Shown here: positions 1 through 10,000 of the stretch, in pieces
How the letters are laid out: each line of letters opens with the position of its first letter
Position numbering within the stretch: the stretch's first letter is position 1
Assembly: GCF_017916325.1 (NCBI RefSeq)
Contig: NC_090161.1
Coordinates: forward strand, 831,001 to 895,000
DNA: 64,000 bases
Source of the DNA: Leishmania martiniquensis
Lineage: Eukaryota; Euglenozoa; Kinetoplastea; Trypanosomatida; Trypanosomatidae
Reading direction: 5' to 3'
Notes under the pieces: generated by a model
The model's database searches: none
What the model was told of the DNA's origin: nothing
What the model saw: the letters and a program-made list of their open reading frames with translations, nothing else
Position numbers and translations under genes: made by a program

Positions 1-2439
1 TACGCCCTGGTGCATACATAGGCCATTTCGGCACGACTTGTGGTCTTCTGTGGATCAGCTCGGCGCTTCCCTGACGCGATCCGTTTTGCATCGTGTGTGT
101 GTGTGTGTGTGCGTCTTGAAGGGGGGGGCGGGTCGGGGAAGCAGGAGGACTGGGAGAGAGGCGCATATGCACCCCCCTCCCCCCGACGCGTCAAGTCGCA
201 AGCTGGCAAGCATCGCACCCTCTGCGGAGGCCTTCTAATGTGGGGACGATGCTCGTAGGTGGCAGTGGCGGAGGAGAGCCTTTGTGCTCCTCAACTCTTC
301 TCATTCAATCTTTTGTACTGTAGACAGTTTCCTTTCTCTCCGTGTATGGGTGTGTGTGCTCCCCCCTCCCCCTCCCCTCCCTCCCTCCCTTCCCCGCTTT
401 CTGCTGATCTGCTTTATTCGTTTCGCCTTCCCCTTCTTCCCTATCGACAGGCCCTGCAAACGGCGCTTGCGTGCGTGTGTTTGTGTGTGCGTGCGTGCGT
501 GTGTGCCGTTTATGCTGTGCTTCACAGTTCACTGGCGTCACTCTCTCACGGATGTGGCTTCCGGAGGGGTGGAGGAGGAGCGGGGGCAGGTGCAATCGGG
601 CGCACACGCACGCGAAAGCACGTCCGCATTCCCATGCGTCTTGCTTGCCCACTGGAATCGGCCTGCACATGGGCTATAGACACGGAGGGGTATCTAAATG
701 CGTAGCTCACACACACACACACACGCACATAGAGAAAGTCCATCGTTCTTCCCGATGTCTCGCTTCTTTCGCTCTCTGGTGCCCGCGCATCCCATCCCCC
801 ACTTCATCTGGATGACTGAACTTCGTGTGCGTTGCACCTTTCTGTATATGTATATGCGTCCAAGGCGACTGGGAGTGACACCGCAACCCCCTCGCCTTTC
901 TCTCCCTTCTGAGGGCGGAAGCCGCCATTCTATACTCTTCATTAACGATCTCTTCCGCGTGTGCACACGCCGTGCGGCTGCCACCGCCTCCTCCTCTCTT
1001 TCTCTGTGCCTTTTTCTCTGTGTGTGTGTGTGTACGCGTGCTCGGCATCTCTCCGTTGCTACCTCTCTTTCTCCACAGGCTGTTTTCGATGTAGGTGCGT
1101 GTTGGCGTTGTCACAGGCTGACGTCTTTGCCCTTGTGGCACCGGGCGGCTCTCTTGCACACGAAGGAGCAGAAGAAACGGCGGCTGGGCATACTGGAGAG
1201 GAGGCGATGCCGTCTATGTGAGACGCAGTCTGCAGAAGGCTCCGTAGCCTCGAGTGTGCCCCGTGGTCGTTCTCACTCCCTTTAACTCTCTCACAAAAGC
1301 GCCTGGGCTATCCACAGAGCGCGTGATTCTGCCCCCCCCCCCCCGACTGTCTCGATGCGAGTCTACCTTGGGGAAAGGCGCTCCGTTCATATACACCTCC
1401 CTTGTCTTCCTCGTTGGCTTCTTTTCCCTTTATGCGGTATTGTGTGCTCACACGCACACATGAATGTTTGTGTGCGTGCTTGTGTGTACTTCCCTATACG
1501 GGCCCATCTCTCTCTCTCTTCGTGACAGTCGATGGGTTAACCCCTCCCCCTGTTCCTCTCATCTTGTTTTTTTTTGGTTGCTCCTTCGCGACGCTGTTTC
1601 ATTCATGTCTCTTCACTGCGTTGCCTTTCCGTCTATGTCTACGGGACTGCCATGCCCGACCGTCGCTGTTGCGGTCGTGTGGGTGGGTGGGCGGGGCTCT
1701 CTCGAGCACGTCCGTGACTCTGGTGCTGTATGTTCTACACACATATATATATATATATTCATGGTCAACTCACTCGAGTGTGCTTGTGTGCGTCTTCGGA
1801 CACGTGTTTGCGTGCATGGGAGACTGTGCCTGCGGCGAGGCACGTAGATGTCTCCTGGCCCTCCTCGTGCCCTTTGTGCATCTTGCGTTAGGCGAGTGCA
1901 TCATTTTTGTTCACACACACACACACTGGATGTTAGGAGAGCCTCTAAGCCTACGAACTGCTGCTCTGTCAGTGGGTGACGCACCGGCGACGCCTCGCCT
2001 CAACCTTCCCTCCCTCGCTTACTTGGCCGGTGTGAGGAAACTGCTGGAAGGCCGGGAGGAGATTGGCAGACGGGATGAGGACGAAAATGTGACGTAGGCG
2101 GAGAGGGAGGATAGGGCGGCGAGCAGAGTCATTGTCGGGCGACTGTGATGTGTGTGAGACGAGAAAGCGTGAGGGGAGAAGAACGTGATGTGGGTGGCTG
2201 ACGCTCCTGCTAGTCGCATGCGCTTGAACAGCCCCCCTCCACATTTGGGGAGCAAATCTCGCCGCGGCTTCGCTGCGCTCGCGGGTCTCATTTCTCCTGT
2301 AAGCAGCCTGCTGGCCAGGACCAGCCCTCGTCCCCCTCACGGCGCGTGGGGACACACCGCCGGGGACGCTGGTCGACAGAGCACGCCACTATCGTTTTAT
2401 GGGAGAAAGCACACACAGACATTAGGCTGCTCGCGGGAC

Positions 2440-2645
2440 GGGCAAGAGGTACAGACGGGCTCCGCCCGCGAGTGCGCTTATACTTAGTGGTGGGCCCCTC
2501 GCTGCGCAGTCCGTGTAGGCAGTGCCGCCCGAACACCACTCACGGGGCTGGTGGGGTGTCGGCGCCGTCTACTCCCTAACAGGATGGGGGGAACTAGGGA
2601 GCCGCATGGCAACACGTTGACTGGGCGCAGCCTCATCCACTTATG
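2440..2645 (+). mobile_element. Possible SIDER-like degenerate retroposon fragment
   Basis: Non-coding and unlike the surrounding C/T-rich DNA, with short G-rich blocks around 2490-2620 that match my memory of Leishmania SIDER elements, the short extinct retroposons common in 3' untranslated regions. I see no target-site duplication and cannot align to a consensus, so this is a recollection-based call only. It could equally be unique intergenic sequence. Confidence 0.28.
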
Positions 2646-3370
2646 AAGGAAAGGAAGACATCAACCGCCCACAGAGGAAATCAACGCTCGCAGGTCGCAG
2701 CAACGGTGTACAACACGCTGCAGTTACGGGATCAACGGGAAGAAACAAACTCTATTATCGCCTACGGCGCAGCCAATCGTTACGGGACAGACAGCAGCTT
2801 CGACAGGCACCCTCACTGCCGCTACCGGGGGCCTGTCAACAACCTCCTGGGCGGGACGGGTGGGCGTTTTTTCCCCCGAAACTATTCTGTGAAAAGGCGA
2901 TGGTGGCGTGGAGGGCGAGAGGGCTTCGCTGCTTCACCAGGTACACACCGTTTGCGTGCAGAGCATTCATGTGTGTGCAGGAGAGACGGTGGGGATCGCA
3001 GAGAGAGAGAGGTAGATTCATCATCCCGCGCACACAAGGTGGCGTCCACGCGTGCCAGGGTGCAGTGCGGCCTGGTCAGCGAGCCGGGCCTCCGGTTCAC
3101 CTCCGCCTCCATCTGGCGGGGCAAACACGCATCGAGCTCTGCTGTCCGATTGGCAAGCGCACCCTACACTACCCGACACGCTCTAACCTCGCATGGTTGA
3201 GCTTTTGCTGCCGGAGGGGTGGTACTCGCCGCCACCGCACTTCGGCCTCTCCTCTGCATTCCTCCAACTCGCTTGCTTCGCTGCTCCTCATTTCCCTCTG
3301 CCCGCATGTTAAGCAACGGTATCGTCAGCCGAGACGCACGATACCACAGTGTCTATCCTACTAATGCAGC

Positions 3371-3391
3371 TGTCTCCCTCTCTATCCACAG
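3371..3391 (+). promoter_or_regulatory. Candidate trans-splice acceptor (pyrimidine tract plus AG)
   Basis: A run of C/T from 3371 ends in CACAG, with the AG at 3390-3391. If the spliced leader is added here, the in-frame ATG at 3306 would be removed and the next in-frame ATG, 4062, would be used. Confidence 0.4.
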
Positions 3392-4061
3392 CCCTCTCCA
3401 GGCCAGAGAGGGGTGTGTGTCAGGTGCCCAGCGCCCTCGCTCTCCCTCCACTCCCCGAATTCCTGCTCTGTCCATTCTCCCGCGTCCTCCGTTCTCTGCG
3501 CTTCTCCTGCAACCAGCCCAAGTGCCGCACCAACACACGCGCCGCAACCGCACTGCGAGAGCTCGTTTACTGCTACCGGCAAGGGAGGCCAACAAAAGGT
3601 GCCGCAGCTCCCAGTGCCACTATTCGAGAGCAGCGATAGCCGCAGCGCGTCGCCTCTGTAAAGGAGCCCTGCCACAGGTACTCACGAAGGATTCTGCACA
3701 CTCCGCGGAGAGCGAGCAAAGGGGTGTGCCGTTGACGGCTTCCTGTCAGCCTTTCGTCGACAACGCCCAGGAAAAGAGCAGAGGAGCCCATCACTCGCCT
3801 ATTCAGATCTTTGGTGTCTCCTTCGCACAGACCACTCCTCACACCTCCTCCTCTGGGACTTGGACAGGTGTCACCTGCAGATTCCACAACCAGAGAGAGA
3901 GAGCATTGCCGCGGATACGCTCCGCTTCACCCATCGAGGCTTCCGTACTCGTGAAAAGACCGCACAGACTCACTAGCACACACGCGCACCATCGTCTCTC
4001 CGCTGTCGCCACGCACGCCTTCTTCTCCGCAGCGTCACAGAGAGCCTTTTTAAAGCCACGC

Positions 4062-7000
4062 ATGCAACCACCACAGTCGTCAGCATCATTGCATCGGGGC
4101 TACGCGCCACAGAAGCCCGTCTGCTCGCGGTGCGATGATGGCGCAATGACGGCCGTGGCTGCTGGGCTTTCAAGCACCACATTATCTTGCGAAGTGCGAG
4201 CGGCTGAGAGGGTAGAGGCAGCCACGCCTTCGAGATGGCAGGTGGCTGTAGAGCCTTCGCTGCCACCGAAGCCGCAGCAACAGGCTTCGGCAGCCTTTCG
4301 GCGCTTTCAGCCTCACCGCGACGCGGCCAAGACACCTCCGTTTGACCGTGTCGCGTCTCCGCGTCGCGCGACCGACACAGACTGGTTTCATCCCTTGCGC
4401 GCCTTGAAGCGGCAGCGGCAGACAGCGGCAGAGGCATACACCCCTTTTACCATCGCTGCTGCGGAAGTCAAAGCGGCCCAGCAAGCAAGGCCCACGCTAG
4501 CCAGCGCCCGGCTGGCCTCGGGTTGCTGTGACGGCGAAGGCGCAGCGCCTCTCAGCAGTCTGCCACTTATATACAGAAGCCAAGCAGAAGTCACAATGCA
4601 CACACCACAGCCACGTCTGCCGCCGTCCTGTGCTAAGGTCAAGTCAGCGGTCCATGCAGTGCTGCCTGCGAAGGGTTGCCTCTCCAACGCTGACCGCGCT
4701 CGTCCAGTGCCCTTTGCTGCCACCGAGCCACCGCCGCGAAAGCTCAGTATTAGCGGGCCTCGCTCAAGGCCTTGCCAGCGTGCCAGTTCCGGCTTCTCAG
4801 CCACACCTGCCACCAGCTCGCACTCCGTTTCCCCACCGTACACAGAGAGCAGGTATCTAAGCTCTGATGCGCTCACGGTAGAGCTCGATGCTGCCTGCCC
4901 AAGAAGAGGAGGAACCCCCGCGTGCATGCCGCCGTTGCCGGTGCACCCTCGATCCGAAAGCCTGTATGAGCATCAGCACAGCATCTCGGGGCGCTACGCA
5001 CGACTCGCCCGCTTGCTCAAAGGTTACCATAGCCCACGCCGCCACGTCACCGTCGCCATTCCCGAGGCGTCGGCTGAAACAGCAGCGACATTACCACAAG
5101 ATGAGGCGCCGAAGAGCCTCTTCTCTCAACCGCCAGCCACCGCCATCGCCGACAGGCGGCTCGTGCAGTCACCCCTTCCGCCATCGCATCGGTCTTCTTT
5201 CTCCATCGAGCCACCGACCGAGTCCGTCACCATGACGCATCCTCTGCCGCTAAAGCGCCTCTCCCGACCTCAGGTACGCCGACCGCCCTCCTCCACGTCT
5301 CTCACCGCCGCCACGTGCGCGGCCACCAACACAACACTAACCTACACGCACGACGCCTTCCGCGAATGGTCGCGCTCGACTTCCCATCGTCTCTCCAGCA
5401 ACCTATTCGGGCCTCATGATGTTCCGACAAGCACGACACTCTACACAAACGTTGACAGAAAACGCTCCCAGCGTCATCGCGCCCGCATCATTGAGAAGCA
5501 ACTTCAAAGCCTCCTTCAACATCAACAACAACAACGCGACCACATTACTGCAGACTCCTCTCAAGCCATGCGAACTATTCACGCATTGTGGGCACGTTAC
5601 ATGGAGTACAAGCAACAAAAAATGAAAAAAAACCGCGCACTCATTGTTGACCAGCCCGATCCCACTTTACAGGCCCCCAACGAGGTGCACAGCAGCGGTA
5701 CTGCCTCTGCCAGGACTGCCACTCCGCTGGGGGCGCACAGTGAGGTGCACAGCAGCGGTACTGCCTCTGCCAGGGCTGCCACTCCGCTGGGGGCGCACAG
5801 TGAGGTGCACAGCAGCGGTACTGCCTCTGCCAGGGCTGCCACTCCGCTGGGGGCGCACAGTGAGGTGCACAGCAGCGGTACTGCCTCTGCCAGGGCTGCC
5901 ACTCCGCTGGGGGCGCACAGTGAGGTGCACAGCAGCGGTACTGCCTCTGCCAGGGCTGCCACTCCGCTGGGGGCGCACAGTGAGGTGCACAGCAGCGGTA
6001 CTGCCTCTGCTAGGGCTGCCACTCCGCTGGGGGCGCACAGTGAGGTGCACAGCAGCGGCGCTGCCTCTGCCAGGGCTGCCACTCCGCTGGGGGCGCACAG
6101 TGAGGTGCACAGCAGCGGTACTGCCTCTGCCAGGACTGCCACTCCGCTGGGGGCGCACAGTGAGGTGCACAGCAGCGGTACTGCCTCTGCCAGGGCTGCC
6201 ACTCCGCTGGGGGCGCACAGTGAGGTGCACAGCAGCGGCGCTGCCTCTGCCAGGGCTGCCACTCCGCTGGGGGCGCACAGTGAGGTGCACAGCAGCGGTA
6301 CTGCCTCTGCCAGGGCTGCCACTCCGCTGGGGGCGCACAGTGAGGTGCACAGCAGCGGTACTGCCTCTGCCAGGGCTGCCACTCCGCTGGGGGCGCACAG
6401 TGAGGTGCACAGCAGCGGTACTGCCTCTGCCAGGGCTGCCACTCCGCTGGGGGCGCACAGTGAGGTGCACAGCAGCGGCGCTGCCTCTGCCAGGGCTGCC
6501 ACTCCGCTGGGGGCGCACAGTGAGGTGCACAGCAGCGGTACTGCCTCTGCTAGGGCTGCCACTCCGCTGGGGGCGCACAGTGAGGTGCACAGCAGCGGTA
6601 CTGCCTCTGCTAGGGCTGCCACTCCGCTGGGGGCGCACAGTGAGGTGCACAGCAGCGGCGCTGCCTCTGCTAGGGCTGCCACTCCGCTGGGGGCGCACAG
6701 TGAGGTGCACAGCAGCGGTACTGCCTCTGCTAGGGCTGCCACTCCGCTGGGGGCGCACAGTGAGGTGCACAGCAGCGGTACTGCCTCTGCTAGGGCTGCC
6801 ACTCCGCTGGAGGCGCACAGTGAGGTGCACAGCAGCGGCGCTGCCTCTGCCAGGGCTGCCACTCCGCTGGGGGCGCACAGTGAGGTGCACAGCAGCGGCG
6901 CTGCCTCTGCTAGGGCTGCCACTCCGCTGGGGGCGCACAGTGAGGTGCACAGCAGCGGTACTGCCTCTGCTAGGGCTGCCACTCCGCTGGGGGCGCACAG

Positions 7001-10000
7001 TGAGGTGCACAGCAGCGGTACTGCCTCTGCTAGGGCTGCCACTCCGCTGGGGGCGCACAGTGAGGTGCACAGCAGCGGCGCTGCCTCTGCCAGGGCTGCC
7101 ACTCCGCTGGGGGCGCACAGTGAGGTGCACAGCAGCGGCGCTGCCTCTGCCAGGGCTGCCACTCCGCTGGGGGCGCACAGTGAGGTGCACAGCAGCGGCG
7201 CTGCCTCTGCTAGGGCTGCCACTCCGCTGGGGGCGCACAGTGAGGTGCACAGCAGCGGCGCTGCCTCTGCCAGGGCTGCCACTCCGCTGGAGGCGCACAG
7301 TGAGGTGCACAGCAGCGGTACTGCCTCTGCTAGGGCTGCCACTCCGCTGGAGGCGCACAGTGAGGTGCACAGCAGCGGCGCTGCCTCTGCCAGGGCTGCC
7401 ACTCCGCTGGGGGCGCACAGTGAGGTGCACAGCAGCGGTACTGCCTCTGCTAGGGCTGCCACTCCGCTGGGGGCGCACAGTGAGGTGCACAGCAGCGGTA
7501 CTGCCTCTGCCAGGGCTGCCACTCCGCTGGGGGCGCACAGTGAGGTGCACAGCAGCGGTACTGCCTCTGCCAGGGCTGCCACTCCGCTGGAGGCGCACAG
7601 TGAGGTGCACAGCAGCGGTACTGCCTCTGCTAGGGCTGCCACTCCGCTGGGGGCGCACAGTGAGGTGCACAGCAGCGGTACTGCCTCTGCCAGGGCTGCC
7701 ACTCCGCTGGGGGCGCACAGTGAGGTGCACAGCAGCGGTACTGCCTCTGCCAGGGCTGCCACTCCGCTGGGGGCGCACAGTGAGGTGCACAGCAGCGGTA
7801 CTGCCTCTGCCAGGGCTGCCACTCCGCTGGGGGCGCACAGTGAGGTGCACAGCAGCGGTACTGCCTCTGCCAGGGCTGCCACTCCGCTGGAGGCGCACAG
7901 TGAGGTGCACAGCAGCGGTACTGCCTCTGCCAGGGCTGCCACTCCGCTGGAGGCGCACAGTGAGGTGCACAGCAGCGGTACTGCCTCTGCTAGGGCTGCC
8001 ACTCCGCTGGGGGCGCACAGTGAGGTGCACAGCAGCGGTACTGCCTCTGCCAGGGCTGCCACTCCGCTGGAGGCGCACAGTGAGGTGCACAGCAGCGGTA
8101 CTGCCTCTGCCAGGGCTGCCACTCCGCTGGAGGCGCACAGTGAGGTGCACAGCAGCGGTACTGCCTCTGCCAGGGCTGCCACTCCGCTGGAGGCGCACAG
8201 TGAGGTGCACAGCAGCGGTACTGCCTCTGCTAGGGCTGCCACTCCGCTGGGGGCGCACAGTGAGGTGCACAGCAGCGGTACTGCCTCTGCCAGGGCTGCC
8301 ACTCCGCTGGGGGCGCACAGTGAGGTGCACAGCAGCGGCGCTGCCTCTGCCAGGGCTGCCACTCCGCTGGGGGCGCACAGTGAGGTGCACAGCAGCGGTA
8401 CTGCCTCTGCCAGGGCTGCCACTCCGCTGGGGGCGCACAGTGAGGTGCACAGCAGCGGCGCTGCCTCTGCCAGGGCTGCCACTCCGCTGGGGGCGCACAG
8501 TGAGGTGCACAGCAGCGGTACTGCCTCTGCTAGGGCTGCCACTCCGCTGGGGGCGCACAGTGAGGTGCACAGCAGCGGTACTGCCTCTGCCAGGGCTGCC
8601 ACTCCGCTGGGGGCGCACAGTGAGGTGCACAGCAGCGGCGCTGCCTCTGCCAGGGCTGCCACTCCGCTGGAGGCGCACAGTGAGGTGCACAGCAGCGGTA
8701 CTGCCTCTGCTAGGGCTGCCACTCCGCTGGGGGCGCACAGTGAGGTGCACAGCAGCGGTACTGCCTCTGCTAGGGCTGCCACTCCGCTGGGGGCGCACAG
8801 TGAGGTGCACAGCAGCGGTACTGCCTCTGCTAGGGCTGCCACTCCGCTGGGGGCGCACAGTGAGGTGCACAGCAGCGGCGCTGCCTCTGCCAGGGCTGCC
8901 ACTCCGCTGGAGGCGCACAGTGAGGTGCACAGCAGCGGTACTGCCTCTGCTAGGGCTGCCACTCCGCTGGGGGCGCACAGTGAGGTGCACAGCAGCGGTA
9001 CTGCCTCTGCTAGGGCTGCCACTCCGCTGGGGGCGCACAGTGAGGTGCACAGCAGCGGCGCTGCCTCTGCCAGGGCTGCCACTCCGCTGGAGGCGCACAG
9101 TGAGGTGCACAGCAGCGGTACTGCCTCTGCTAGGGCTGCCACTCCGCTGGGGGCGCACAGTGAGGTGCACAGCAGCGGCGCTGCCTCTGCCAGGGCTGCC
9201 ACTCCGCTGGAGGCGCACAGTGAGGTGCACAGCAGCGGTACTGCCTCTGCTAGGGCTGCCACTCCGCTGGGGGCGCACAGTGAGGTGCACAGCAGCGGCG
9301 CTGCCTCTGCCAGGGCTGCCACTCCGCTGGGGGCGCACAGTGAGGTGCACAGCAGCGGTACTGCCTCTGCTAGGGCTGCCACTCCGCTGGGGGCGCACAG
9401 TGAGGTGCACAGCAGCGGTACTGCCTCTGCCAGGGCTGCCACTCCGCTGGGGGCGCACAGTGAGGTGCACAGCAGCGGTACTGCCTCTGCCAGGGCTGCC
9501 ACTCCGCTGGAGGCGCACAGTGAGGTGCACAGCAGCGGTACTGCCTCTGCTAGGGCTGCCACTCCGCTGGGGGCGCACAGTGAGGTGCACAGCAGCGGTA
9601 CTGCCTCTGCCAGGGCTGCCACTCCGCTGGGGGCGCACAGTGAGGTGCACAGCAGCGGTACTGCCTCTGCCAGGGCTGCCACTCCGCTGGAGGCGCACAG
9701 TGAGGTGCACAGCAGCGGTACTGCCTCTGCTAGGGCTGCCACTCCGCTGGGGGCGCACAGTGAGGTGCACAGCAGCGGTACTGCCTCTGCCAGGGCTGCC
9801 ACTCCGCTGGGGGCGCACAGTGAGGTGCACAGCAGCGGTACTGCCTCTGCCAGGGCTGCCACTCCGCTGGGGGCGCACAGTGAGGTGCACAGCAGCGGCG
9901 CTGCCTCTGCCAGGGCTGCCACTCCGCTGGGGGCGCACAGTGAGGTGCACAGCAGCGGTACTGCCTCTGCCAGGGCTGCCACTCCGCTGGGGGCGCACAG

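Larger units (their letters stand above)
1..4061. other. Intergenic / 5' flank with no supported gene
   Basis: This stretch consists of C/T-rich tracts, TG and CA runs (near 97-113, 711-727, 1018-1032 and 1911-1926), a TA run near 1743-1758 and G or C homopolymers. Open frames occur on both strands, but their products are low-complexity Cys/Val, His/Thr or Pro/Ser strings copied from the microsatellites. The frame of the downstream repeat protein stays open upstream to an ATG at 3306, discussed with that gene. A possible retroposon remnant lies at about 2440-2645. Confidence 0.6.

Noticed and set aside
2643..3200. ATG-initiated frame of 185 residues
   Set aside because: Basic low-complexity product with no motif and no nearby convincing acceptor; likely chance at this GC.
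3306..4061. N-terminal extension of the repeat protein from the ATG at 3306
   Set aside because: A strong pyrimidine-AG acceptor at 3390 lies after that ATG and the extension reads like intergenic C/T-rich DNA. It remains possible, so it is mentioned with the gene.
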